From Enoplolaimus lenunculus (lineage: Eukaryota > Nematoda > Enoplea > Enoplida > Thoracostomopsidae): a DNA stretch of 64,000 bases. Shown here piece by piece: positions 24,992 through 37,283 of the stretch; within the stretch, counting starts at the first letter, position 1, and each line of letters begins with the position of its first letter. The DNA lies in contig JASANG010003924.1 of the NCBI GenBank assembly GCA_030248215.1, positions 62,001 to 126,000 on the forward strand, in the 5' to 3' direction. A program made the position numbers and the translations under genes. The notes under the pieces are model-generated. The model made no database searches and was not told where the DNA came from. It saw nothing but the letters and a program-made list of their open reading frames with translations.

Positions 24992-26780
24992 ATGTAAGGT
25001 GGTACCCTGTGGCAATTTCTGATACGTACCGTACTGTGCCACGTACGCGTTTTTCAAAAATCTTAAAAAAATTTTATTTTAAATTTCATTTCAAAATTTT
25101 TTATGAAACAACTTTATAAACAATCTTCTTTCATGTATTCCTGGTTATTATTGCGTAATAATAAATAACGCACCATTATATTTGGCATTTAACGCTACAG
25201 AGTCTGTCCAATATTCTAATGGGAAAAACGTACTTACTGTCAGTCATTCAATATTGCGATACGCCGTCTGCAGATTCAGAAATTAATGGGATAACGAAAC
25301 CGGAAACTGTATTACGAACTCAACGCAAGCAATTATAGCTCCACACTACGTACCTAATTAACTGATTATACAGATCACCATACGTTTTCGACAAAAATAA
25401 TACCACATCACAAATGTCAATAACAACCCAAAATAACAAAAATTAAACAAAAAACCATTGAAAACAACACTTATTGCAGCACACAACAACTAAATGCCGT
25501 TTCACTTTTTACATTTCTCATCTTCGAGGAACAAACGCTTACTTAAAAAGTTATTTTCACGTGATTTTGTTGTGTTAAAGGCAACAAGAAATAAAATGGC
25601 ACAAATAAAGGCCCACAAAGACTAGGAACTGTTAGTATACATGGAGCCGATGTAAGAAAAATTTTCCATAGCCACAAATCATTCAATACTGTGGACAACT
25701 TTCCTGGTGTGAGGACGGAAGATGTCCGTAGGGATGAGGCCGGGGGCAGTCCTCTCGCCCCGTCCCGTATGTGCAGCCCAGCTCGGATATTTATTACAAA
25801 CATACGAAAAAAACACACACGTGTGAAGTTAACTATACCACTTAGTTTATAAACATACGTACGTATATACAGAATGAGAGCACAAAACAACAAATAAAGT
25901 TTTAACATTTGACCAATTTCTACTTTTAAAAACATGTTTAAGATCTATCGCTCATTGGACGAGCGGATGCGGTATATGCAACCGGATGCAATACTTAAAT
26001 CAGTTCACTGTCTCTAAAACTGAACGAAAAAAGATATTACTAAAGATGGCAACTGTCGATCAATCGACATTGACGACGATGATAATTAAATGTACGTCAA
26101 GCCCCAAACAGCTACTGAAATTTAAACTAATTTTGACCAAATTTAGAAATTTTTTTAATCATAGTCAATATATTTCGAATGGCTGCTGTTTCTCTCTTAG
26201 TCCTTAACTATCTAATCAAAATGATTTTTGTTACAGTACCTAGTTGGTTGAGCTGTCCTGAACAAGAATTGGCGTTTAGAATGTACAGTTGCTAAATCCG
26301 GGGAAATAGTCATTTATGGCTGTACAATGGTTAAAATTTGTGAGATATAATCATATATTAGTATACACGTAGTTGTACACATGTGCAACTGAGCTAAACG
26401 CTTCTCCGGCCGTAAGCTAAATCGCTGCCTGGGCTCCTCATGTTTAAGTGAACAAAGTAAAACATATAAAGCATCGGAAACAGTAGGCATCTCAATGCAT
26501 ACAAACTTAATTTGCATACGTATCATAAAACAAATATCTGTTGGAATGCTGCGCAAAATACGTATGTGAGGCGTTCCAGTTTTAATATATATCGATAAAC
26601 AATGCCAACTGTACACAAAGCAACGCATTTCTATTACTGTATACCTGAACGATTATCATCACTTGAGAAAAAATTTATTTCAACCGGATTATCAAATGAA
26701 CCGAAACTTCCGCTTGATGTGTTCCTGACCGACATATAAGCGCGACGGGCAGCAGTTCCACCGTTTAATCGTTTCGCCAT
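13365..26780 (-). CDS. AMPD: AMP deaminase, complete, 16 exons
   Basis: Exons (minus strand): 26780-26645, 24883-24649, 22832-22343, 21892-21721, 20671-20461, 20098-19969, 19729-19598, 19332-19270, 18530-18399, 18147-17984, 17452-17326, 16309-16146, 15462-15342, 14509-14336, 14146-14036, 13538-13365. All junctions are GT-AG and in frame; the product is 911 residues, near the length of human AMPD2 (879). It hydrolyses AMP to IMP and ammonia in the cytosolic purine nucleotide cycle. The zinc ligands sit in VDTHIHA (H462, H464) and LRPHCGEAG (H731, E734); the family signature SLSTDDP carries D808-D809. Residues 1 to about 110 are unconserved and Ser/Gly-rich; the conserved part begins near [14 protein letters not shown], followed by a Pro/Ala/Ser-rich linker in exon 3 and then RLAISGE. 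The protein ends shortly after [16 protein letters not shown], earlier than in vertebrates. Exon 2 begins with in-frame ATG codons that could serve a shorter form. Introns hold a (TA)n run, a hAT-like MITE and a tRNA-like sequence. Confidence 0.97.
14637..14708 (-). tRNA. tRNA-like sequence (pseudogene or SINE head), anticodon position reads AGT
   Basis: On the minus strand it follows the tRNA plan: TAGCTCATAGGTAAAGC D-arm, a five-pair anticodon stem (GCGGA/TCCGT) with loop CCAGTAA, and a perfect T-arm GTGGG-TTCGAGC-CCCAC. The 3' half of the acceptor stem pairs with only three bases of the 5' half, and position 33 is C instead of U. It is therefore probably not a working tRNA; Thr would be the formal identity. 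A- and B-box promoter motifs are intact. It lies within an AMP deaminase intron, on the same strand. Confidence 0.55.
23792..24222. mobile_element. hAT-like MITE, second copy of the ATTCCGATTCCG family
   Basis: The same body as 9539-9921 with a slightly longer right side. Termini CAGAGTGCAATTAATCAG and TTCCGCTTTGTACCCTG. Nearby GTTAGCAC and GTTAGCAG suggest an eroded target duplication. It lies in AMP deaminase intron 2. Confidence 0.85.
24904..24989. repeat. (TA)n microsatellite
   Basis: A run of alternating T and A, about 85 bases with a few interruptions near its left end, just inside AMP deaminase intron 1 and only about 20 bp from the exon 2 acceptor. It probably varies in length between individuals. 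Confidence 0.95.
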
Positions 26781-26880
26781 GCTTAGTTATACGTGGATTT
26801 AGCACCGTTATTAAACTTATATACGTTTACCTATATTCACAAATACTTCGCAAACGAAGGCGCAATCAAGATGCAACACG

Positions 26881-27007
26881 GCTGTTGTACGCTTCCCTCA
26901 AATTAACAGGATGATACTTAAGAAACGACTTTGGCTTAGGCAAGTAGTTTCCGAAACCTAAGCCTAAGTCTGAGCCTAAGCCTGTAGTGAGGGAAGTGTA
27001 CAAGAGC
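26881..27007. mobile_element. Small inverted-repeat element with a TTAGGC core, unrelated termini
   Basis: Inverted ends GCTGTTGTACGCTTCCCTCA and TGAGGGAAGTGTACAAGAGC bracket a core holding GGCTTAGGC on one side and CCTAAGCCTAAG with CCTAAGCC on the other. The termini do not match the main telomere-core family. It lies about 100 bp upstream of the AMP deaminase start codon. No target duplication is evident. Confidence 0.6.
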
Positions 27008-27162
27008 ATAGTAGAACATTGTCAGTTTTGGAATTTCTCGCTCTGGAATCTTTACTGAAAGGGAACGCTGTTTACGTTGTAACGTTTTAGTATCTTGATT
27101 TAGTTATAGAGCATTTACAAATACAAATATGTTTTCAAATTAAACAAAAATCAAGTTTAGTA

Positions 27163-27580
27163 GGTCGGAGGTACGGAATCTGGACCCCCCGAGGATTTTG
27201 ATAAAAAGCGGTCCATCCTATAGATCTCGACGAGCTGAGTTCAACGGTAACATTTTTATGGCTGTATGACCAACGGTTCAGAAGTTATGGCCCTCGAAAT
27301 TATAGAAATTATAGTGCAAACACGCACAGCAGATCAGAACAGGAAATATCTATCAGTCAAATGTTCGTAAAATAAACCAGGTTTATTCTTTTCACAAATT
27401 AGATTGTTGTTTGTACATGTTTTATGTGGTAAAAAGTTCAAATTTAAATGGCCCTAACTATTGAACCGGGGTCCCTGCACCGCTAAAAAGCACCGCTTGA
27501 ACTCATCGCGTCGAAATCTATCAAATGACTATTTTTTATTAAATTCCTATGGGGGGGGGTCCATATTCCGTACCTCCGCC
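27163..27580. mobile_element. MITE with GGCGGAGGTACGGAATNTGG termini
   Basis: The left end GGTCGGAGGTACGGAATCTG and right end ATTCCGTACCTCCGCC are inverted, each bordered inward by a C or G run. The inner parts also mirror (AAGCGGT...GATCTCGACGAGCTGAGTTCA against TTGAACTCATCGCGTCGAAA), so the inverted repeat is long. Non-coding. Confidence 0.75.
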
Positions 27581-27809
27581 AAATAAAAATAAACCTGATA
27601 AAATTTTCAGTGATAGTGTCAGCAAAGTCAACTCACAAAACAGGATAGTGTTTCAGCACAAAGCGTTCAACTTTGCCTATCTACGTTAATAACAAAACAG
27701 AGCAACTTTTAACAAAAATCCAATCGATATGTGTCAAAACATATTAGCTCGCCAACTTCGAAAAATCGCACAAGTCTTGTTTGCACACCTTGACATGCCC
27801 CAAAGTAAA

Positions 27810-27891
27810 ATATATACGTACATATATATACATATATATACATATATACATAAATACATATATAAATATATATAATAATAATAATAATAAA
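27810..27891. repeat. TA-rich microsatellite ending in (AAT)n
   Basis: A mixed TATA/CATA run passing into about five ATA/AAT units. Simple sequence only. Confidence 0.9.
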
Positions 27892-28244
27892 CTTATATGA
27901 AGGGAAGGATCCACAGGGGATCAGAAAATTGTTTATAAAAACGGCGATATTACTGTCTTAATTATTTTTACTTTTGTAGAAATACAATAGCGTTTGACTC
28001 CTGACTCGCTTCAGTCGCGAAGATTGTTTCACTTGTATCTATTACGAGTCCGTGTCGAAAATCTCAGGCTTGTCACTGTGTGTAAATGTACATGTATAAT
28101 TTTATTTCCTAACTTACGTTATACACTTAGTTTACGTACTTATATCAATGAGCAGGCAGCAAGTTTTAGACACATACAATGTGGGGCCCAATGGGGCCAG
28201 TTGTGCTCACGAGGTGGAGAGAGAAGACCGCTGGCCCCAACCTA

Positions 28245-28816
28245 CTAGGGTTTCAACAGGAACTGTATTTCACGGAACGCAGGAACCGGAACAGCAACAG
28301 GAATTCGTTTTTACCGCAAAAGGAACCGGAACAGGAATTGCTTTTTACCGCAAAAGGAACCGGAACAGAAATTGCTTTTTACCGCAAAAGGAACCGGAAC
28401 AGAAATTGCTTCAAAAGGAACCGGAACAGGAATTGCTTTTTACCGCAACAGGAAAGGGAACAGAAATTGCGAATCTATTGCATCACCGAATTACTGTTAA
28501 CTGATTATAATTCAAAACAAAATATGTTGTTCATTGACTGCTCTGCGTTTTCAGTGGTCAGTTTTCCAAGTTCTACAAAAACATGGGTCAAATAGTTTAA
28601 AATATTCTAAATCTGTACATGAAACACAAGTTGAGAAAAGAACTTGAGTTTCAAAAAAATTATTATGTCAATTTTTTTATTTTTAAGCTTATTCAACACC
28701 GTTTGCCATAAAACCGTAAAAATTCCGGTTCCTGTGCCTTTCGCCGCCGGAACAAGAACAGGAGCTGAATTTTTGCGAGAATTCCAGCCGGAACGAACAG
28801 GAATTTCATATGAACC
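28245..28816. mobile_element. hAT-like element carrying a minisatellite
   Basis: The left end TAGGGTTTCAACAGGAACTG mirrors the right end of a related fragment at 37284-37391 (AGTTCCGGTTGAACCCTAG). The right part here (AAAATTCCGGTTCCTG... and GAATTCCAGCCGGAACGAAC) matches that fragment. The long open frames in this interval come from the repeats and are not genes. Confidence 0.6.
28281..28471. repeat. 34-bp tandem repeat, about six copies
   Basis: The unit reads roughly AAGGAACCGGAACAGGAATT followed by GCTTTTTACCGCAA. The copies differ by a few bases and one is shortened. Because 34 is not a multiple of three, the open frames run through different reading frames, which argues against coding. 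Confidence 0.9.
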
Positions 28817-30839
28817 TTGCCACCTACGTATTTGGGGTGAAAATATGCATAGTTGACTGTGCATCTAAACACAATCCTAACAAGACAACTACATATTTAG
28901 TGCGTTAATTGCGAATTAGCTACGTATCAAACACTAAAACTTGAACGGAAACGCGTATTTAGTGATGTGGTCCGGACCGGTCAAGAATATCTCTACCGTT
29001 CAGTCTGCTCCATGTTGCAGTCCGGTCACGCTCCGGGGCATCTCTAGTACGGTCCTATCCAAACCGTAAAACTCATGCGATGGCTGATAAACATTGTGGT
29101 TTTCAAAAATTTACATCACTGGTTTCGACGGTTTAAAGCCCAAAATTTTTGTATATATTTCCGGGTGCAACCGGAATTACATTTTACCGGAACCGCAATT
29201 TGAAAAAATTACCGATACCGGAAAGTTATATTTAGCTGGAATTGGTATTAATGATTTCTGGGAAATTTAGAACGTTTTCCTTCCGCAGAGAATTCGGAGT
29301 CGCGGATCAAAACTATCGAATTGTAATGATTCCGTAAATGTATAAGCGATAACGACAGCGGTCGATTTGTGGTACGTACCCGCGGTCTGTCGCTGCCGGC
29401 CGTTTCGGCTATTAACTGCTAACCATTCATTGATCAGTTTTGGGGATTTATATTAAAAACCTGGGATTCAGTCACATCAAGGATTCGGTACCACCCTAGT
29501 TTATAAACTAATTATTGAGATTTCTCGCATCCAAAAAACCGTTTAGTACTAAAATTAGATTGCTTGTAAACCTAATCATTAGCGAAATAATGAAAAACTC
29601 ATAATTTAGGCATAACCAATTAAGCTAATATGCAAATTACATTAGGTATTAGCTAACTGTTCATTTATCGATTTTGGAGGTTTATAAACAATTTATTCAG
29701 ATTCCACACCCAAAAACGTTTTCGTATATATACTGTAATTAGATAGTTTGTAAACCTAATAATCAGTGAAATAATTTAAAAAGCCCTTACTTAAGCTTAA
29801 CCAATTACGCAAACGATACGTATATCCTGTAGCTAATCATCAACAGCTTAAAATCCTAATACCTAATGCGAGATTTGGACTCCAGGATAAGCTTTAAAAC
29901 AAAAAACTTTATCAAAATCCATTCAGCGGTTCCTAGCTGCTGTACGTTGCCCGCGGGTAACGCGAGCACGGGTAAGAAAATTTGAAAATTTTCATTACAA
30001 ACTTGAAACCAGATAATATAGAACAACTTAAATTTTCAAATTGTTTTACCGTACGAGTGAAAATAAGTATTACACTCCTGAAATGGTGCTGTTAAATAGA
30101 AAATATTTGAGGATTTTTAAAAGGCAGCAACAATATATCTTATTCCATTTGCTCACATTCTTCGCGTTTCTATAGAGGTTATACTTTTTTCGCTTGGAAC
30201 AATACGTTTACAGATTTCAGGAAGAGGTCTTAAGACAAATTGTGGCGAAACCGAAAAGAAACAAACCGGAAAGAAATGTGTCATTTATCCGCTCTTAACT
30301 ACAACGATTTTGCACAGACAAGAATGTTTTGATTAACTGATCATCCATTGGCAAACAACCTAATTTTAACGGTGATAGGTATAATGTGCAATATTATCCG
30401 GTGTTAGATTTTTTACTTAATGGTTTATTTTGAAAGTTACCGATAGAGTTTTTATAACGTAAATCAAGTGAGTAACATCTATGCACTATAAAATTACACA
30501 ATTGTATTGAACACAGAACAAAACATAAGAACATGTAAAGTCGGTAATAGTAAACGAATTTTGCGCGGGTAAAGACGTGTAACGGGTAAAAGCATTTTGT
30601 GCGGGTATACCCGTGGGTAAAAAAATAAAATTTCCGCGGTTAAAGAGCAACGCGGACCCACTAACACATCTGGTTCCAAAGATTCCCGTCGGACGGACAT
30701 CCACCATTCGGCGTTCAAAACATTAAACGATTCGCGAAACTCCAAGCTTCGCTCAGAGTTGGATATCCGGCAATTCTTGCCGGATATGTATCCCGATATC
30801 CGAAATGAAATTTTCTATTTCGGATATCCGAAACTCGAT

Positions 30840-31485
30840 TTTGTGTTTTTTGAGTTTCCGAACCTCAATTTCCATTTCTTAAGCACTTGTTTTAACTTGT
30901 TGCTCTACAGGAAGTATCCTAACCCTCAAGCAAATTGATATGAGCATAAAAGATACCATTCTAAAAATCGGTATTTATTGTGCCAGTACTGTAGTGACCC
31001 GAATAAGAGGTGTACCCATTTTGAGTCCCAATCAATAGGAGTCCGTATCCCTAATAAGAGTCCGTAAGCACATAGAGTCCCTAAACCCTAATGAGAGTCC
31101 ATAAATGTCTAGTTCTGGATATTCAGTTTAGAAGATTGCGACAATTCAGTTTAGAAGATTGCGACAGACTACTAAATAAATACTTGCGTTGACAACTTAA
31201 AATTGAGTTGATTTGGCTTGTCCTTTGCCTTATTTAAACCACTGCAATAGAGATTCCTTGGAATATAACCCTTCCCTCGAACTATATATACTTGAATCGT
31301 TTTAGTTCCAAGAACAAAGAACCAGATTGAAATACACTTACAAGTCGTATAAACATCAACCCATCTTACTTATACTGGTGTCGCGCTTTCAGCAGAAGTT
31401 CTAGAATTTTCTAAATGGGTGGGATGGTGAATATTTTGAAACGCAATTTTTCTCCAAAAAATTTTCTTAGCGGGAAAATTATAAG
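30840..31485. repeat. Dispersed repeat, copy 1, with a nested insertion
   Basis: Aligns with 41140-41625 through CTTGTTTTAACTTGTTGCTC, AGAAGATTGCGACAGACT-like, AAACCACTGCAATAGAGA and TTTTGAAACGCAATTTTT segments. The alignment is broken by a Tc1/pogo-like fragment at 30989-31107. After that a 23-bp piece starting ATTCAGTTTAGAAGATTGCG is duplicated. Family unknown. TTGGATATCCGG and CCGGATATCCGGTG ends outside it suggest it belongs to a larger hAT-like element. Confidence 0.6.
30989..31107. mobile_element. Tc1/pogo-like MITE fragment
   Basis: Begins CTGTAGTGACCCGAATAAGA behind a TA and continues with repeated GAGTCC...TAATAAGAGTCCGTA units, as at 43703-44115. Only the left part is present. Confidence 0.7.
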
Positions 31486-33603
31486 GTAGGACCCTATTTT
31501 ATAACGAAAGTATTATGATGAGAGGACAAACTGTAATGTAATGAATGACCACATCATTTTATCACAAAAAATTTATGTGGGGAGTAGGGACAAATTGTAA
31601 GGTAGAGGTACTTAGACATTTTTCTTATCCGGACCGGATATCCGGTGTTCATCAGTAGTCTATATCATACTGTTCTCAGTAAACTTGCTATCATCATTCT
31701 CGGACACACGAAGTGTTAACTCAGAAAAACTTTGTGTTAAATAAAACCGCTAAAACGTCGTACAGGTAAATTAGCGTTGCATTGAATTACAGATAAAACT
31801 AGACCTGTGTGAAACCCAGCCGTATATCGAATTCTACAGAAACTCAGGCCCATGTTACTTTTATAGGGCCGTAGAGATTTCTATTATTACAATAAAATTA
31901 GTACTTGACGGTGCCTGTTCGACACAAAGACTTCGCTGGGTTAATTTTAAGATGAACTAAAATACGAAATCAGTTTATCTATAAATATCACGCTAATCTG
32001 AAGTTTTTGGAATATTGGTATCTTTTAGTTAAGAAATAAACATTTTGAATCATCGTGTAACAATTACGCAACCATGTGGTTAATATTCTGACTGAGGTTT
32101 GGATACAGAATTTTTTCATCAGCTCCAGCTACTTTGGTGATGAAACCATGCAAATTATTCCAAAAAAATTTAGACAAAAGCATTTCGGATATCCGGATAC
32201 ACGTTTCATTTCGGATACATATCCGGATATTTTTCGTATCAGGATATCCGGTGCCCATCTATACTTATTATGTTATACCGAACGATTCCATAGCTATCTA
32301 GAAACTAAACAGCGATCACTCGAGATGAAACAGAAACAACCCTTGACAAGGTCCAAAAAATATTTGCCACAACTATACTAGAACTTTATTGCATGCCATT
32401 CCATATATACACGTTCGTACGTATATATCCGTATTTAAATATGCGTAAGGAAAATGGGCAAACGAAAACACGACCGCTATGTGGTAGCAATAATGTCTTA
32501 CCTTACCACAAAAGGTGACAACGTAGCGAATAATACGGGCATTCGCCGACAGCACATAAAGGAATAATAATCTATCAACCAAATAGCAAATACGCATGTC
32601 GTTAAACTTTTACCTCATTACGATATCGTATTGCATTGTTTCCGAGATGTGAAAATATGAACCCAGGAACAATCAGAAATCTCGGTGTCTCTTGCATTAA
32701 ACATTGAAAACAACGAAACTGAAATCAGACCGTCCGCGACTTGCTCAAAGTTTCGGCCGACGATTGTTTGCAAGCATTGCTTGCTACCATATACGCTTAA
32801 AGTGTGTAAGAAAACGATAGGAAATACGAAATTTCAACACATGAACTGACATTTATTAATCTGTACTTTCAACAAACCCTTAATTTAAGCATCTATTTGT
32901 CGAGCATTGCTCAACTAGCAGACTTCGTCCAGAATTTCTGTTCGGGCCGGAATTCTGCCAAATTTGCTTCCTGTTCCTGTTCTGGGTGGGAAAGAAGGAA
33001 CAACATTGAGTTATATAGGTTTTGCTGTACATTCTGAATTAGCGTAGAAATACAAATTACATCTGAAACCTTTTTGCTGACACTCGGTTCGGTCTCATAA
33101 CTTGTTGTTTCGTCTGTACCCTTAAAGCGTTCGACGCATGATTTTCCGGACTCTGACAACTGTCTAATCAAATTGCAACACAGTGGACAAACAGCATAGC
33201 GTATTTTTACTTGAATTGTAGTCAAATTTCAGTAGTTTGACGCTGCAATATATACTTGCAATTCCTGTTCCGGTTAGTGTTTCCGCTCTGACGAAAAATA
33301 AATTTCTGTCCCTATTCCTGATTCAATGTAAAATGTACGTAGTTTTTGTTGGAATCCTGACAACTAGTTTGAACATTTCCTTGGAACACTGCTGAAATCC
33401 TGTTCAGCAAACTTCCAAACGAGGATTGACGCCTTCAGGCTTTTTAACGTAAACATAATTGTTAGCAAATCGCCTAAGTATGAGTAGGTAATGTTGCATA
33501 AATTTGTACTGTAATGCCAATGACTTCACTTCAAATTTAACCATACGTTTTCAAACTGGCCAACTCTTGCAGCTGCAAAAGTCAAAATTGGCATAGAAAT
33601 AGG

Positions 33604-33963
33604 TAGGGAAGTGCCGATACCAAAATTTTTGCCGATGCCGATACCGATTCCAACTTTAGTACACCATGCTTAATAAACAGATAGGATACAACATTACATC
33701 TTTATTATAAAGACTTAAACCCTACCCATCATAAACGATTATATATATATAATTTTAGACGAATGGTTCATTTTAATTAATTCTTTCAAACACAAGCAAC
33801 GCAAGAAACATATCAGTTTTCGTGACCGGACAAACTGATATGCGCCCAGAAATGCAAAAAGTATCGGCAAAGAATCGGCAATTTTTTGCAGTTGCCGATG
33901 CCGATACTTACGAAAACTACCGATTATTACTGATGCCGACGCCGATTAATCGGTACATCCCTA
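33604..33963. mobile_element. hAT-like MITE with perfect target duplication
   Basis: Termini TAGGGAAGTGCCGATACC and AATCGGTACATCCCTA, flanked on both sides by GAAATAGG. Subterminal CCGATGCCGATACC repeats. A related fragment lies at 15815-15890. Non-coding. Confidence 0.92.
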
Positions 33964-34113
33964 GAAATAGGACAAGTGAAATATTATTAACAGGGCTTCT
34001 TGAAATACTAATTTTTAATATTTTGAACAAAATTCGCAACAAAATATTGTGATTTTGGTCATAAATAATCTAAAATATGGAGTTGTCAGTTGTTATATAT
34101 GTATACTTTTCAG

Positions 34114-34582
34114 TAGGGATCGACCGGATCCGAGATCCGGATCCGGGCCGGATCTCTGCAATTTTTAAGATCCGGATCCGAATCCCGATCCGGTAAAATA
34201 AACTACCGCATCTCCGGATCCGAAATTTGATATACAAACAAAAACATACCAAAATTGGTGTATGTATTTCAACTATGCGTACGTAATCTAATAAGCACAG
34301 TGTGAGCATTAATGCTCTGTTGGAATGTCAGGTTAATGACATCCACGTGGAGACCAGTGTTGTTTCGGAAGAAGAACAACTATAAAAATTTTAAAGACTT
34401 CTTTTTTTAGTTGCTGCAAGTTTGGTTGACTAATTTTGCAAAAGAATCAGTTGAACTTTTTCTATTTTATATACATTAGGTATTGAAAAATTATCCAGCT
34501 AGTAGGATCCGGATCCGGGCCGGATCTGAATTTTAAGATCCGGATCCGGTAAATGGAAAATTCTGGATCCAGTCGTTCCCTA
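34114..34582. mobile_element. hAT-like MITE with GGATCC-rich ends
   Basis: Termini TAGGGATCGACCGGATCC and GGATCCAGTCGTTCCCTA, flanked on both sides by CTTTTCAG (perfect 8 bp). Subterminal GATCCGGATCCGGGCCGGAT occurs at both ends. Non-coding. Confidence 0.92.
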
Positions 34583-34608
34583 CTTTTCAGCAATAAATAT
34601 TCGGCAAT

Positions 34609-34830
34609 ACGGGTGCAAAGCGGAACTGGATTATCTATATATATCGGAATCCGAACTACAAATTGCGACTATACGGAATACGGATAATTTTTAATAACAA
34701 ATATAATATTGATTTAGAGCGTCTGTTGGCTAACAACACTTTTCAATATGAACAAATTGCTAAATAACTTTTTTGGTTTTGTAAAACTAAACTACAATCA
34801 ATTACGCATATACTGTTTGCAACACACTAA
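34609..34830. mobile_element. Truncated copy of the ATTCCGATTCCG hAT-like family
   Basis: Inverted relative to 9539-9921: it begins GGGTGCAAAGCGGAACTGGA and continues through TACGGATAATTTTTAATAAC and AACTACAATCAATTA. It stops before the opposite terminus. Confidence 0.7.
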
Positions 34831-35536
34831 CAGTGATCGTGAGTAATTCACTGTTATGTCCACTAAGACTTGTTATATACCCGAAAATAGCAAAAATTGT
34901 CCCATATGAATATAAAAATGGATTTTTGAATTGAAGATTTGCCATGTGATGTAATGTAAAACTACGTTTGCCATCTCATTCGCTTCGCTCACCATGTTTC
35001 ATCGACCGGTGGGCAGGTCTCGGTCTCGGTCTCAGTCTCACTTTTTTGAGTCTCGGTGGTTTGGAACCGAAACGAGAAATCGAGGATTCATCAGATGTAT
35101 GACTATTGTTGAAGTAAGTGATGACTGATGAATAAATTTTTTGGGAAATTAAAAAATTTCATAGTTCCGCAAGAATTACGAGCAAACTATAAGAAACACA
35201 AAAAATAACTACGAAAAAACTGCCGGTGGGGCTAAAGTTAGGGTCCTGACCCCCCAAAATTGAAAATTGGGTTACCGTATAATTTAACACACAAAAATAC
35301 GTCTGGCTTCAGGCTCGTTTTGCTCGCGAGGCTTCAGCAACTGAGAAGCTCTGTGTCAGAGGAAACCCAAAAACTCGTTAACCAGACTTCTGATTGCAGA
35401 AAAATTAACACCACTTTAATAATACACTAAAGAAATTCACGTTTCAAGAATGCTACTTTTGCTCCAAACACAATAAGCTTAAAATCAAACGTGTAAGGGC
35501 TAAAATTTTCGAAAGAAGTTCAGCCTTAAATGCTTT

Positions 35537-35680
35537 GGCCAATGTTACTTTAAGGGGCGTAACAGTAAATTAAGCGTATTTCTAAGCCTAAGCCTAAGCA
35601 AAACAATGCAATCTAGAATCTAAACCTACTCTTTTATGGACGCATCAGAAACCTGGACGCCCCTTAAAGTAACATGGGCC
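35537..35680. mobile_element. Telomere-core MITE, copy E (terminus variant)
   Basis: Termini GGCCAATGTTACTTTAAGGG and CCCTTAAAGTAACATGGGCC, a variant of the family end. Flanks AATGCTTT and AACGCTTT form an 8-bp target duplication with one difference. The core is short: CCTAAGCCTAAGC. At 144 bp it is the shortest copy. Confidence 0.88.
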
Positions 35681-37283
35681 AACGCTTTTATGTTACAATC
35701 CAAAGCTTGGTATTACACAAACACTGTAAAAATGTAAAAAAAACGAAGTACATAACTTTAAATTTTTTGATAAAAACGTAAATATTTCGTTGACCGTAGA
35801 CACCCGGTATCCAATGATAGGTTTATATACCAGATTCCTAAGGCGGAGCCGGATGTCGATTTTTCGCCGGATATTAAGCCGGAACCTTATATCCGATTGC
35901 ACCCGGGTTGTACCCTACCCTAGTACATATAAGTACCATACCTGTAAAAATGCACATACAAACAGAAACATCATTAAAACCATATACGGATAATGAATGT
36001 GTAAAAACGAATAATAAATGTGTCAAATGTAATTATGTTATTAGCAAGGAAGCCAGCCAAATCATACGAAACCTTTTTAGTACGAAGTTAATAAATTTAT
36101 TAATTTGTGTACTTAACAAAAATAAAAGTTAATGGCACACGTTCAACAGTGACATTGATCACCTTCCTTAAAAAATTTGACGGCTAATCTCTCCAGTTCT
36201 TTAAATTCAGCATCAAATCAAGAAACTCGATAACAAAAATTTTGAAGATTTAATTAATTAAACACATTACTTGCTTTGAAAGGACCAAAAAATCCAACTA
36301 AAAGATGGTACGTATATATGTACGTACATTTAAATGCATATAATATCAAACTAACGGCCGGTTTAAGTATCAGGCCCATGCTCCAGTATATTTCAAATCT
36401 GACCGCCCCTGGAACCATCAATTGTGAAAATTGAATCGTCATGGTAATATCCTCAATAAGACTGAGACTGAAACTGAATAACGCGATAATGTTTATATCG
36501 TACAAAACAACCTGGAAATATACGCACTATAAATTCCACGAAATATTCAGTCGGTAAATCTTCCTACGGTTTCTGACAGTCAGCAAAGAAAAATACAGTT
36601 AAACATTACTTTGCGGATATGTTTAAAAAACTATCTTTGACACAAGCAGCCGAGATAACATAGCGCAAGCGCATAGATTGGATTTATGCATAACTTCTAC
36701 AAAAGCCTGCAGAAGTTCGTATATTTATATACATACGTATATATTAGGGTGAAACCGGATACCAAAAACTGACGGAGCCGGATAATCTAGTATCCGGTCG
36801 AAGCCGGACAATAAAATAAAATCTAATACTAGATTGTATTCAGATATCAGAACATAGCTTACAATTTTACCTTAAATGATTTAAAGTACCCAAAGTGTTA
36901 CGTAACACACTTTAACACCTCATACCGATGCGTTTTTTAACACTTTAACAACAACCCCGATTACAAAATTCAATGTTTTTGTAGCAGTGCGTTCAGTTGC
37001 AATAATCGTTTGGCCCATGGTCCTTTTAAGGGCATCCAGATTTGCGTAGGTGCTATAAAACAGAGATGGCTAAGATCTGGGATGGGAGTCCACTAAAGTT
37101 TATGTACTATACGAATGAAATCTGTTTAATTTTTATCGTCATTTTTTAGCAAAATATCTTAATTTTTACTGACCAAAATTTAATACCGGAATTTTCCATT
37201 CCGGTCAAAATTTACCGAAGCCGGAAGGGCAAAAATTGCAACCAGTTTCCAATCTTTAAATGATTATGAATACGTAATTTGCC

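Noticed and set aside
28148-28595. Two overlapping plus-strand frames rich in Glu-Pro-Glu-Gln or Arg-Asn-Arg-Asn
   Set aside because: They are readings of a 34-bp tandem repeat in shifting frames.
32911-33225. 104-residue minus-strand open frame with several cysteines
   Set aside because: Its ends consist of GAACAGAAATTCTGG and CCTGTTCCTGTTC-type repeat motifs shared with the hAT-like families; no family resemblance.
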